A stretch of DNA of 64,000 nt from the NCBI RefSeq assembly GCF_050947335.1, contig NC_134995.1:5370501-5434500 (forward strand), read 5' to 3'. Below the pieces are notes generated by a model, which saw nothing but the letters and a program-made list of their open reading frames with translations, was not told the DNA's origin and searched no databases. A program made the position numbers and the translations under genes. This DNA is from Megachile rotundata (Eukaryota; Arthropoda; Insecta; Hymenoptera; Megachilidae). Shown here one piece after another: positions 46,301-58,770 of this stretch. Every line of letters starts with the position of its first letter. Position 1 is the stretch's first letter.

Positions 46301-48770
46301 GAATCCAACATACAAAAAATAAATAAATGATAAAACACGGATTAATGTACACATTAATTCTTCACATTAATTTTGTAAATTTATCATTTGACCTTTTTGG
46401 TAGTTTTGGTGTTTCATGTTAAGAAATTATTCTTATTTCAATGGAAGTCGCTTATTCAATCTGAAGGGACTAAAAAATGTCAACTACTTCACTATAAACT
46501 TTTTCATTCATTTTATTATTTTCTTCAATATTTATGCAAAAATTTTTACGGAGGTTTAAAATAATTAGAAAGATGTCTCTATTGAAATGAAAATATGTGT
46601 ACATTAAACTTCGTATTTGAATGTCAGCAGTGTAATATAAATTTAAGTCATTTATAATTTCTCACGAAAAACGTAATTCTGTCAAAAACACAAGTTCTCA
46701 TATTCGATTTAAAAAAACATTAATTACTTTTCTGCACTATCCTTTTTCTACGACTCTTTTAGAAGAACAAACATTCATTCGTTAAAAATTTGTGACGCAC
46801 GAACAGTCCCGTGTTGTTCTTTCAAATTAATGCCCATATTGCGGTCACAAAAGTGCAGTTTGAGAAAGTAGAATATTCCAGTAAATTAGAATAACGATAA
46901 AGTAAGTTCTTTTTAAATGGTGCTGAAAAGTGAATAATTGTGTGTGCAGCTGAAAATACCAGTAATTTCACTGCCGTTCGTCATGGTGGCCTCTTTGTTC
47001 TTGAAATTACGCGACAATCCAGGGGATAAAACCTTTCCACGACCACTATCTCCTTCTTTTCCGGAAAAGCAACGTCGGGATTACATCACCACACAACATA
47101 TGCTTATTCAGCAAGTATGTAGACATTATTTCTATGCCTATCAAAACCTTTAACGCTTTTTTTAATATTTTTATGCTTAATATTCTCAGCAAGCAATATT
47201 TATATTACTTCTATGCTTGTTCTGGAATTCAATGTTTTTTTTAACATCTCTAACCATAATTTATAATATTTCTCAGTAAGTAATATTCATATTACTCTAT
47301 GCTTGTTTTGGAATTCAATGTTTTTTGTAACATCTCTAACCATAATTTATAATATTTCTCAGTAAGTAATATTTATATTACTTCTATACTTCTTTTGAAA
47401 AAACCTTAAATTTTTTTGTAACATCTCTAACCTTAATTTATAATATTTCTAAATAAGTAATATTTATATTACTTCTATGCTTACTTTATCAAAACCTTGA
47501 ACATTTTGTGATATTTTTATACAAGTTTAATAATATTTCCCAAGAAGTAATATTTACATTATTCCACTTATGACATTCTTGTATAATGAAATTATACAAG
47601 ATATTGAATGATATTGAAATATTAACAATATTTTTCGGCAGAATGAAAGTTTATGCCATGATGGAAATATGTGCCCTAAGTTTTAATAAGTCACGTAACG
47701 ATATAAAAGAAATTTTGTAATTAATGATACAAACGAAATTTTGTAATTAACGATACAAAAGATATACAAATTAATGAATAATGTATATTAAAGATATAAT
47801 TCGGTTACGTTGAAATAACGAATTCAGGAATTAATGAAAGCTTGAACGTGTAATTTGAAATATTATTTAACATAGTTGCAGTCGGCTTTAGCTAATAACA
47901 GGTTTTACACGTAACTCGAACTGACAACCACGCCCTGTAGGATCGCACAAATTGATTTCTACCCTTCTCAAGCTTGCCTTTATACGAAACCAAGGAATCT
48001 CCTATGGTGTGTAGTATACTATACACATGGTTTTATTCCATCGACGGTTATTGGTGGAAGCACTCAGCGACACGTTTCTGGTTTATTTTATTTGAGACGT
48101 TCGAGGAATAGTTTGCATTCGCGTGAATGGAAAGTGTCCGTCGGTGTAAATACTTATATTTGTTTGCAATATGAAAATTCACGAGTGTATAATTATTCTT
48201 TATATTTCAATTGAAGACTATTCTTGTAAATTTTATATTAAATTCTGAAATAAATGGAAAAGCAACAACTGAACCGTTGTTTTAAAAACGATTTGATTGT
48301 TTATGCTTCTATATTTTTGTAAGAACAATATTTTCGAAAAATGGACTTGTATCATAAATTCTAGTGTATTATATTAAATACTAGACACTAAATGCTACAT
48401 ATTAATAACAGTAATATATATTATAATATTTATAACAAACAAATTATCAAAAAACATTTGTAAAATATTAAAATATACTTTTTTGTTAATACCGAGTTTC
48501 ATAAACTTTTACTTCGACGAGAAAATTTTGAATAAATCGATTAATAAACGTATTATCCGTCTGAGCCAGACATTGACATTGTCACATGTAAATATACATC
48601 TTTCTCGTATAAAGCAATTTTCAAGAACCAGAAGAATTTATGAAGTTGGCTTACTCTTTCTCTACTGAAAGATTAAAAGTTTATTTCATTATTTACCTTT
48701 TTTATAGGCGGACGAACCAGAAGAATCCGAGGACGAGAACAAGAGGAATGTCTCCATGTTTAAGGTTTAA
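37336..48770 (+). CDS. Urea transporter family protein (SLC14-like)
   Basis: Ten exons join in frame to 408 residues: 37336-37374, 37533-37655, 38205-38324, 39172-39323, 39793-39940, 42984-43067, 45784-45931, 46042-46226, 46950-47114 and 48708-48770. All borders are GT/AG with matching phases. The product is a membrane channel of the urea transporter fold, made of two homologous halves. Half one has LRGFSH then NNPISGLL at 59-66 and VYNPLLVG at 109-116. Half two has FQG, NVITG at 239-243, WGYNTFLTG and LGGNLFVINGQT. LPFVM at 343-347 corresponds to the TLPFN/TWPF region. Exon 6 encodes the loop between halves with sequons at Asn196, Asn205 and Asn212, as expected for the glycosylated extracellular loop. 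Length fits the family (about 390). The acidic tail ADEPEESEDENK is probably cytosolic. The NP of the second-half NPxTG motif is NV here. The start ATG gives a short 13-residue first exon, so an alternative upstream start is possible. Confidence 0.93.
38728..38810. repeat. 83-base near-palindromic hairpin in transporter intron 3
   Basis: GTATATGTTACCGTGAAA on the left pairs with TTTCACCGTAACATATAC on the right. The arms meet at a central GTCGAC with almost no loop and a few bulges. It may be a tiny MITE. The absence of a loop argues against an ordinary microRNA precursor. Confidence 0.8.
40160..41099. mobile_element. MITE with about 290-bp arms and TA duplication
   Basis: The element begins CAGGGTGCTCACCACATTTT and ends with its inverse, CAGGGTGGCTCACCACATTT read on the other strand. 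TA lies at 40158-40159 and 41100-41101. The arms match for about 290 bases. The 300-bp middle has no transposase. Partial copies lie at 17041, 19385 and 49971. It sits in intron 5 of the transporter gene. Confidence 0.9.
41110..42980. other. Transporter intron 5, remainder
   Basis: AT-rich intron with only short chance frames. Nothing is recognised. Confidence 0.4.
43310..43470. repeat. Short diverged octamer-like patch
   Basis: Words such as CAAATTTCCAAATATCC and TCAAATTCCCAAATCC repeat loosely inside the transporter intron. This is probably an old relic of the AAATTYCC satellite family. Confidence 0.5.
44386..45175. mobile_element. Non-autonomous transposon with about 150-bp TIRs and a DUF4817-like relic
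   Basis: The left end CACAGTGGCCGGACAGGTCA and the right end (CAGGGTGTGGCCGAACGGGT on the minus strand) are inverted repeats that stay similar for about 150 bases. Both are flanked by TA (384-385 and 176-177 of their kilobase). Internally, about 44657-44810, a frameshifted plus-strand fragment reads YSNREYVGMIKA, then in another frame AAEYRQQFPNRRYPD. This matches the helix-turn-helix domain called DUF4817 in insect transposons. No catalytic domain is present. Confidence 0.78.
45474..45760. repeat. Octamer array (AAATTCCC)n
   Basis: Tandem AAATTCCC units with variants AAATTTCC and AAGTTTCC end about 25 bases before the acceptor of transporter exon 7. This is the same unit family as at 5931-6800. 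The minus-strand frame of NLGIW repeats is an artefact. Confidence 0.92.
47170..47560. repeat. 86-91-bp minisatellite, about 4 copies
   Basis: TAACATCTCTAACCATAATT with a following AATATTTCTCAGTAAGTAAT block recurs at spacings of 86 and then about 91 bases, inside the last transporter intron. Copies diverge toward 47560. Confidence 0.82.
47561..48700. other. Last transporter intron, remainder
   Basis: AT-rich intron with no recognised element. Confidence 0.4.
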
Positions 48771-49064
48771 TAAATACGATAACTTATCTTTATTTTTTAT
48801 TTGTAACTGTGGAAACGATAGTGTACATAAAAATGATGGATTTTTCAATGTTTACTTTTAAATATTGACAATAGATTTATTCGCCAAAATGCCGGATCTT
48901 TCTTAATTTAAATTATAAAGCTTTTGTCAAAATGTATATCAACTTTTACCGAGATAAAGAATCATTTTTTTAGCAAGTTTGTGGTCTCTTATTTATTTTT
49001 TTACTTTAATTCCGAAATCTCGTGTTAATTTTGTTATTTTTCATATCACGTAATTTGCAAGACA

Positions 49065-49070
49065 AATAAA
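49065..49070 (+). terminator. Possible polyadenylation signal of the transporter
   Basis: AATAAA lies about 295 bases after the stop codon at 48770. It is plausible by position only. Confidence 0.4.
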
Positions 49071-49965
49071 GCGTTACTTCAAATTTTGAAATACTTTCCC
49101 ATAACTTACTAACTTAATATTATTTCTCGTATTTAATCTAATTCAACGCAAATAATTTGTTGTCTAACTGGAATCAAAGGCATTTTATAAAATTAATGTA
49201 GACTTATTTGGCTTAATGCGAATGCTCGTTGTGACACTCGGAAAAACATGCTTCCGTTGTCACAGAATTCTCTCAAGTTTCCTGCAGAATTCATCTCGCA
49301 GAATAATATATTATTTCGCAAGATAAACATCTCCGATAATTTAAACGACCTACTTTCACCGAAGATATTAAGCGAGACGCGTTGTATATAAAAATTGGAA
49401 AATTCTGTTTTTCACTCGCGTTCATACGCAGGTATTCGATGACGTCAGCGGTAGTTTATAGGTTTGCCGTTCGATAAGAACAAAATGCCTGCGTGGTGTC
49501 TGAACAACTTGGTTACGTTGATTTTTATTTATTCTTGGCTACTTTAAAAACCGTCGTCAATCATTTCTCCCTCTCCGCTTATGGCATTCCATCATCTTTC
49601 TATGAAGCTGAATTGAATGATCGCCATTGTGTCTCTTCCATTTCTAAGATTCTATGAATGTCAGTTAACAAGTGAAAAGGATCACAATTTCATTTTTCAG
49701 TGATACTGAATTAAATCGCTGTGTAAGTGTTTAAATCCCCAATTAAACAATAGACGGAAATGATATGCAAAAGTCTAATTTTCATACTTCACTATAATGT
49801 AATTGTGCTTCGTAATTATATTGGACTTAACAATTCTTTTACTTCATATATCCGGTATCAATGCAGCATTAAATTTCACTATGACATTTTAATAATAAAA
49901 AATTATCTATTAAATTAGAAATAACTTTATCAAAGACTTTAATAATATTAAAATTGGTTCTTATA
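49071..49965. other. Intergenic DNA
   Basis: No gene or repeat recognised. Confidence 0.4.
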
Positions 49966-49970
49966 GATAT

Positions 49971-50165
49971 ACAGAGTGGCACACCACATTTTGCCATCTA
50001 GATTTGTGTATTATTATTATTCATAGCAAACAATGTTTCAGATGAACTTGAATGGTTCTGAGAGGGGCATATGCTAGTGGTATATTTTTTTTGTAGGTGG
50101 ACGTGTAAAGGACATATGAAGGTCATTAATGTTTTTTTAAATGGAATCATATATTTTTTATTGCG
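49971..50165. mobile_element. Left arm of a CAGGGTGGCTC-type MITE
   Basis: CAGAGTGGCACACCACATTT begins a block that matches the 40160 element through CATATGAAGGTCATTAATG and AAATGGAATCATAT. The match then stops abruptly at about 50169, just before the Tc1 relic. Either the MITE was broken by a Tc1 insertion or the two are separate remnants. Confidence 0.8.
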
Positions 50166-50204
50166 CTAGTTTTTTTACTAACCTTTTTTTTTTAAATCAT
50201 GGTA

Positions 50205-50739
50205 GTAAAATGAAAATGTCAGTAAAAAAAATTCGTTTCCATTTCTTCGAAGACAAATGAGTGGGGGATGATTTGGGCTGGAATTTAAACGGAGTGGATA
50301 CAAAGGCAAAACAAATGTACAGTTTCTTCAAGGAAAAATGAATTATCAAAAATATATAAATTTACTCTCAAAATAAAGTATTGAACACGCACTACGAATT
50401 ACCACTGATAAATTTATTTTTTAACATGGCAATGCTGCAATTCTCCGAATTAAAGTCGAAGAACAATTTTTTCAAAGAGAACACGTATCGATTTTACCGT
50501 TGCCCGCACGCTTCCTGGACCTGAATATTATTGATAATTATTGGGGAGAACTAGCACGTGCTGTATATAAGAATGGAAAACAGTATGATAATATTAAACA
50601 ATTAAAAGAAGCTATTAAGATAGATTGGGATAATTTGCCACAAAATACAATTAAAATGTTATACAAATCCTTACCAAAGCGGGTACTCGAAGGAATAGAA
50701 AATAAAGGCGGATTATTATTATTATCATATCATTATTAA
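50205..50739 (+). pseudogene. Tc1-like transposase relic
   Basis: The open part (50500-50739) reads LDLNIIDNYWGELARAVYKN followed by IKQLKEAIKIDWDNLPQ and LYKSLPKRVLEGIENKGG. This is a Tc1 transposase C terminus of the LNIIENVWGELARxVY type. Upstream, a WAGI-like fragment with several stops (about 50265-50500) is the decayed middle part. It is well below full length with no N-terminal paired-like domain, so it is inactive. No terminal repeats were found. Confidence 0.82.
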
Positions 50740-50744
50740 CTTTG

Positions 50745-53090
50745 TATTAATTGCAATGTAACTTTCTTTTTTATGAAAATATGTATATAAATTCTGTGAA
50801 TGTGCTATCATTTCGCCGGCACTATTTGTATATTTCTTCTGCTTGCTCAAAAACCTAGCAAGGTCAACCATATTTACTAAGAAGTTCCTTCTCTCTGCCA
50901 TGTAACAATTAGAATGGTATGTATTACATTAAAAAATTCTAAGTAGTTTTCAAGAAATTAAAGATAGCACACATGTGCTATCTCTTTGTCCAAGGGTGTA
51001 GATACACAACAATCTTGTATAAAATAAGTTGACATGTAAGAATATAAAATGAGAGTATATATCTTATTCATACACACTTCTATTATCTTATGTAGTATAT
51101 CTTATATAAAATATAAATTCCCTTTTACACATAATTTATAAAATATATAAATTATTATAAGATGTAATAAGATGTTATTCAAATAGATAAGATCTTATTC
51201 AAAATGAGATTTGAATGTAATTATATATATAATTAAATTTAAGCCCTTTCCGAAAGCAAACAGTAACATAAATGGAAGCATATCTAAAATGAGAAATATT
51301 TATTTACGTGAGTCGAAAAGCTAGAAAATTTATTACACAAACTTTCTAATTGCGTAAGGCAATAAAGTCTAGACATTAAACAATGAAGAATGAAACAAGT
51401 TTCTGGCATTAAAATCCTTGAACGAAGCTTATGGCAGTATATGTTGTAATCTGTAATTCAGATTGTATCGCTTTCGATGTTTTAAATTTGTTTCCGTTTT
51501 TATAGAGACGTATTAGGTAAACGAACTCGTAATCTTTGATTTAAACTCGAATGACGCGAAATTGACTGAAAAGTTTGCGTTGTAAACTTCGTGGAACGTT
51601 TAATAAAACAGTAGCTTCCTTTTATAGCTTGTCGTATAACTTTAATAACGTAGGAATAATGTTATTTATATCTTCGTAAATCGGGCTGAATACAATGCGG
51701 GCATTTATCGCACAAATGTGTTTCAACTACGGTAACCTTACGTTGTAGCAATAAAGACGAGCAAGAACAAGTTAAAAGAACTATTATTACTATTTTATAA
51801 TGAATAACAAGCATTATGTGCTATTTATAAAATACTTTCATCTCTACTGTATTCATATACTCAGCTAATAAATTTCTAATATTATTTGTTTAAATAAAAG
51901 TTGTAGAATCCCTTTTAAATAATTATTTCTATTTATTGGAAAATATTTATTGCTAATTTATTTCGCTTATTTACCACGGAAATGAAATATTTCTTAATTT
52001 TATAACGAATGGAAGATATTTACTAAATTATTTCTTTTTAAGATAATTATCTTTATACGCGTGTGTTTAACATGCACAATGACATATTTTAATTTAACAA
52101 TCAATTTTCAAATATTATTAATTTTTTATCAAGGTTATACGTCTGTGATTATCTTAAGAGTTCTTACAAAAGAATATGTTTTAGTATTACTAACAAAAAA
52201 TATATATTTAATAGTTCACCACAGTTTTGTTAACTAAACAAAGTAATTATTTATTCTAAATATTTTATTTAAATATAAATAAATATATTTGTGTTTAGAT
52301 GTGGACTATAGCTAGAAGTTCCACTCAAATATATTTCAATATTTTTTATTGAATTTAATTATATTGAAATATTTTATTGAAATATTCAATATATTAGTAA
52401 ATTAGTTTAAATAGCAACTATTTAATAATTACATCATTACACAGCGCATTTTTCACCTACCTGTAGTCTTATGACAAACAAAAATTTGGAACAAAAATTT
52501 CAACGTATGATTTAAAAAAAATTTTGGAATAATTTATTTTCTAAGTTTTTACAAACATGAATACATCATTTCAGCATTGCAGACATTCAAAACGATAAAA
52601 AGCACATTACACGATATTTTTACTAACATATTAGTACGTTAATAAGTTTTTAATTAATGTTAATAATTACTATGTTAATAAATATGCTATTGTTGATTAA
52701 TAATATAACTTGTATTATTCTTAAAATATCTTGTATTATCACATAAAATAACCAAAGAAAACATGCGAGTTAAAATTCATATTTATAGGTTATGTTATCA
52801 ATAGCTTGGCTGCTATATTATGTCAAAACATAGTTATTAACTAATGTGAAATTTTAACGAGTAACTATACTTAGGTTGAATATATAAGAAGCACTTTGCG
52901 GTGAGTGACTACGCTCATCTTTAGTACTTAGCGAGCTATACTCTTCGTAGCGAAAGGGTAGCATACGCGAACTTTCCCTCAGCGAAAATTCGTATTCGAG
53001 GTAATTTATTTACCGAAACCATTATTCAACTAGATAAAACAATGAAAAATCTCGTTTAATAATTAATTAATCTCCTTTTTTTATAAATTT
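50745..53090. other. AT-rich desert
   Basis: No gene is seen. A higher-complexity patch lies near 52880-53000 with no coding match. Confidence 0.45.
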
Positions 53091-53091
53091 A

Positions 53092-53885
53092 GTTAGAATA
53101 CATCATGTTTCCTATCAGTGATGTAAATAACTCTTGACCTTCAATTTTCTAGAGAGTTATGCCATTCATGGTGTACTAATTCTTGCTACAACATGAAAAC
53201 TGATGGCTGGTAACCATAATTTAATTAGAATACATCATGTTTCGTATCAGTGATGTAATTAATAATTGACCTTCAATTGTCTAGACAATTGTGTCATTCA
53301 TAGTGTACTAATTCTTGCTACAACATGAAAACTGATGGCTGGTAACCATAATTTACTTAGAATACATCATGTTTCGTATCAGTGATGTAATTAACAATTG
53401 ACCTTCAATTGTCTAGACAATTGTGTCATTCATAGTGTACTAATTCTTGCTACAACATGTAAACTGATGGCTGGTAACCATAATGTAGTTAGAATACATC
53501 ATGTTTCGTATCAGTGATGTAATTAACAATTGACCTTCAATTGTCTAGACAATTGTGTCATTCATAGTGTACTAATTCTTGCTACAACATGTAAACTGAT
53601 GGCTGGTAACCATAATGTAGTTAGAATACATCATGTTTCGTATCAGTGATGTAATTAACAATTGACCTTCAATTGTTTAGACAATTGTGTCATTCATAGT
53701 GTACTAATTCTTGCTACAACATGTAAACTGATGGCTGGTAACCATAATGTAGTTAGAATACATCATGTTTCGTATCAGTGATGTACTTAACTCTTGACTT
53801 TCAATTTTCTAAACAGTTGTGTCATTCATAGTGTATTAATTCTTGCTACAACGTGAAAACTGATGGCTGGTGACCATAATAGTGT
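53092..53885. repeat. 132-bp satellite, six copies
   Basis: The word TACATCATGTTTC recurs at 53099, 53231, 53363, 53495, 53627 and 53759, exactly 132 bases apart. Inner copies are almost identical and the outermost copies (first and last) are more diverged. Most units contain the palindrome CAATTGTCTAGACAATTG. Confidence 0.96.
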
Positions 53886-56800
53886 CGATTGACTGGCGAT
53901 TGATGTCGCAGATTGCTATACACTATGTCGTCCGATCTGGGCAGGGATTTTTAGTCGCAAACTAACTCCCATGCGATTAACATATTTTCTTTCTTTAACA
54001 CTTTGACTAACATGTCATCCATATGTGGCACTGCAATTACCATACAAATCTACCATTGATATTATTAAAAATATGTCCTCTTACTTCATTGAAAATACTC
54101 GTATTAACTGCTTGTAACTATGAAAAATAAATATAAGAAGATACCGTAAAAATATTTGGTAAGATTTGTTAAAAACGAAAATGCAATTTTCAGCTGCTTC
54201 GGTGATGGCAGTTCATGTGTTAAATATATGTCTATTTTGTAAAATATATTGTGAGTTTTTCTTACGTCAAAAATAAAAAAAATTGAAAAGTTAGGCACGT
54301 TTTACTTTCGACGATCCTTGAGTTTGAAGGCTGGAAATAGAATTCATTTGCAATGAAAATATGAGTCTGTTTCGTCATGTGTGAGTTGTAAGATTCGTCA
54401 CGAGTGTGATACAATATAGTAGTGCTAAAGGATAATTATTTTATTTAAAGGATATATAATTATTTTCAATTTTTGTATACGAAAAACAGAAAAAGAGATA
54501 TGCAAAAAATTGATATAATTTATGTTTGATAAAAACTACATATTTATTATATTATTAATTTATGAAAACTACATATTTAATGTAAAAGAGTACAGAATAC
54601 GTAGGTAATAAATATTGCAAAGTTCTGTTACCTCCGCTAATTATCGTCGTTAATGGATTAAAAAGACGTTAATAACGATTAAGCGGTTTTATGTACAGAA
54701 TTAAGTTGGAGGTCAGTCGATGAAAGATGAAATGAAACGTTTTTAATTAAGTGGCTTCAAACGATAAAACCATGAAGTAATTTATAGATATATAAAGTAT
54801 TAATTTTTAAAAGATACATAACGAATTAAGTTTTTATTCGTTACATGTTCGTATCACTGTTATATCGCTCTGAATTCAATTAACTGAAAGATATTATTTT
54901 AAATGTAAATTGATTTAAGATATTCGAGAAATATCGAATTTGTACATATTTGAAAAATTGGGCTTGTAAAATATTTGAAAAATTTGTAAAAATATTTTGA
55001 TCGAAAAACATTCATTTTTTTGCAGTTTGACATTTTAAGTATAAAGTGATGATCTTTTCGTGTCGTGGAACTTTGTATGTGCCTTCATACAGAAATTCTC
55101 GTTAACAAGAAAGGAACTAGAAGTGGTCAGAGCTTTTTCAATGGCTCATACTTCAAATTGTAGGTCCAGAGTTGTTTAAGGAACGCATGTCTTCTAACAA
55201 TAACCAACTATTAACGGAAATGTGATAAAAATTCAAATTATTATAAAATTGACAATTTTCAAATAATAAAAGCAATAAATCGATTTATAACGAAAAGAAT
55301 TAATCTGTAGTTTATTTTCTTCGATACTTCCGTTTGTTGTTCTTCTCATTTTCACTAAATATAAAATTCGCGAGGAGATTATGTAGCTTAGGAATTTCTC
55401 TTTAATTTGTACACTCATCTTTTTCTTTTGAGGTTGTTTTTAACGCACTCAGTACTATGTGGGTCAGCAACTGACGTCACAAATTTAACATAAATAATGA
55501 AATAATAGGAGGAAATGAAAATTATGAACTCTGTGAAATAATGCGCTGAAATTTTATGTAAAAGGTTATACAATATGCTTAACCTTTATTCAAAAGACTT
55601 TAGAATTTCAAAAGATTTCAACGGATCCTTTAAACATTTCATATTGAAATTAGAACCTTAAATTTGAAGGAGTACAAAGTAAAATAAATACTATATTTTT
55701 AAAAGCTGCAAATTAAAAGATGGGGCTGAAAATATATTGTTAGTGTTTATTTAATATGTGACCTTGTATCTGACTTTATATGTAAATTTTCACTGTTGCA
55801 ATCAAGAATCAAGGTGCTGACGTTATTAAATATGTTAGATGACACATTAAATATAAAGTTGTATTTCTAACGCATTCACCGCAGAAAATATACGAGGCAC
55901 TCGAAACGAAAGCCTTACTAAGGAATTTTTGCTATTCTTTTTTTTATTAAACCGTACGTCTTATTAATACATAATTTTAGCGACATAGTTACAGTCAAGG
56001 TTTACGACGCAGTATAGTTGTGTGTGGAAAGCCGAGATTAAGTTATAAATAATGAAAATTCCTAGGATTTTTCGCAGCAGATGTAACCAGCGTAGCATGT
56101 CCTTTTACAAAATTAAAATACCCGCTATATTTTCCTTGTATCTGCTAAAATTTTGAGAGACGCGAATTTACGGTGAAAATAATTTCCGATCTTAAAATAA
56201 ATTTATTCAAATTAATCATAAAAGAAAATTAATGTCGAGTCAACTGAAGATTTGTCAATAATAAATGGATGATATAAGCGAAAATTACGTGGTTTTATGT
56301 ATTGACGTAAAGACACTCCATGACTTCTAGCTACACAATTGTCACGAGAATCATTAAAGCTTCTTCTTTGATCGACTTAACGATGCGTTATACAAAACGA
56401 CGCTGCAATTTCGAGTACACACGATTGTCCTTTTACCATACATTTTCTACTTGTGAATTACTCGTTTCAGTTTTTTTATTCTGAAATATAATCGTTAACT
56501 TTTATTATAGCCATTCTAACTATTTCTTCAAAGTATCATGTTATTACGTTTTTTTAATATAGCATCAGTATACAAATACGTTTAATGTATTTAGTATTCT
56601 TATGTATACATCAGGATGACTCAATAAAATCCTTTTTGCCCTCGCCGTCTAAGAAGTTAGTATAGCGTAAAAAACCCTCCCACAGTTAAGCTCAAAAATT
56701 TATATTTAAAAAATCGATCGAAGTAATTTAGAAATTTACAAAATAAAATTTAAGATTAAATTTTTTAACTACCTTCTTATTTTTTGAAAGCTATTTATTT

Positions 56801-58100
56801 GTCAATGGATGTCTTGTATATTAACCAATTGTGGGTATTCTCTCGAATTTATAATTTAAATACACTTTTGTCTATTTAATTTAAGTCCTTGAGTTTTTCT
56901 GAGAAGTAATCATTTTTATTGCGTGATGGATATTCATTTTAGTATTGTCGCACTACTTTTCATGAATATTGCAATTTATCTTTATTGTTAGTTAAATATT
57001 TATTAAATTTGTCCATCAACGTTACTCCTCGCTCTGTCATACCATTAACAACTTGGAAATTTTTTAATATTTCTTCACAATTCTTATAACTTTTGTAATA
57101 GTTAAGTTAAGAGTAATAGTAATTCCGAAAATAGTTAGATCAATTTCAGTCGAAATTATTAAAATGAGATTTTACGATTTTAAAATGAAACTTCATGATT
57201 TGAATATATTGGAAACTTGATATGTTCCTGCGTCAGGGGCTTTAATTACGGTAATCCAGCAGGAAAATATGAGATTTTTTTAGTTTCTAGTCCACATTCC
57301 TAGACGCTAGTTTACATTTTTGACAATAAATTTTTAATTGACAATTTACATTTTAAAGCAGCAAGCTTACATTTTAAATAAAATATTGACTAAAGTTTCA
57401 AGAAATCTTTTAATTTGAAACATGAGAATATAAGAATTAAAAAATTTCGAAACTTGAGAATCTGCAAGTTTGAAAATTTAGAAATTTGTGAATAGTAAAA
57501 TTACCAAAACTTGTTATAAACTTGCTATTGTTATTAGTAACGTTTGCCTGTCAATGTGCAGAAAATGAATCCCTCAAATTACTTAAAAAAATTTGAAAGA
57601 CATATTCTTTTTTTCGCGCACATTAGCCACGACAATCAAATTTTGTTATTCGCATTTCAGATCGAAATCTGCTACATTTAACTCTTAATTAGCAACTGAA
57701 GATCACAAAAAGGCTTTGATATTATGGTCTTCAATTAGCATCGATTATTATTACCGGTTCTACATAGTCATGATATGAGAGTTTATTATAATAATAGGGC
57801 AAATTAATTTGATCAAATAGACATTCTACATAAGCACGATATGTGCATATACGTTATAAATAACGCATTCATCACATTATTTCACATTAAACATATCTAT
57901 GTTTAATAATAAAACATACAATAATATACAACAATATACAATAATAACAGAAAAATATACATGTTTAAAATCCTTTGAAACATGTATATGTATAAACAAA
58001 CTATCTAATTAAATTTTATTAAATAATTTTTCATAAATAGGAATGGTGTTATATGTAAAATGAACGAAGCTTTACATTCAACTGTTTAGAATGGTTTATG
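53886..58100. other. AT-rich desert
   Basis: I see no gene, recognisable transposon or array in this 4.2-kb stretch. Confidence 0.45.
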
Positions 58101-58128
58101 GAAAATTAAAACTTTAACGATCCATTTA

Positions 58129-58344
58129 GTGAAGAGGAGAGTAATATTGTTTCATCTGGATAGCGTTATGCATCATACTGCAATGATTACACGGTTGGCG
58201 GATGCAACACAATTATCATATTTTTCTGACATCGTCCCAGCACATTTTCATTTATCACCACAGAACTTTTTACCGAATGTTTCTAAACAAGAAACAAGTG
58301 AGCCATTCATAACTTTGCGCAGTGTAAAGGTCAGCAATTTTTAA
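58129..58344 (+). pseudogene. mariner-like transposase relic (weak)
   Basis: The frame RVILFHLDSVMHHTAMITR followed by a DIVPAHFHL segment resembles the mariner blocks LHQDNAPxHTAxxT and SPDLAPADFHLF, but with many changes. The NAP block is reduced to an unrelated word, and the last catalytic Asp sits in a degraded DIVPAHFHL. It is a small, old fragment if genuine. Confidence 0.45.
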
Positions 58345-58770
58345 TACACTAAAATTGCGAATAACAAATATACTTAAATCAACAATTTTACAAATCTTTA
58401 CCAAGGGAAAAACTGTAGAAGATAAATGAAGAAAATAACTACAAAATATGTCTATATTCATTTCTCTACTGTGCTTTAAATATGCATTCAAAGTGTATAC
58501 ACTCAATAATATATAGTGGTGAGATGCACACTAAAACCTCAAAGGTGTTGCAATTTTAATCTACACTGAGCAATCATGTATCACCGAAATACATTTTCCC
58601 CGTAGATTTGCATAATTAACACAAATTGTACAGTTTACACAAAACAAAAATCGCATCTCTTGGTATTGTGCTTTAATTTCTGTACTCAAGGTTGTTAGCT
58701 GTTACATAATAAGTATACAGTGATCTCAAAATAACTTCAAGAAACATCAATCAAAAAACCAGGTATCTGA
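58345..58770. other. Intergenic DNA
   Basis: Nothing recognised. Confidence 0.4.

Noticed and set aside
53092..53885. CRISPR-like array
   Set aside because: Repeats are contiguous 132-base units without variable spacers, in an insect genome. This is a satellite.
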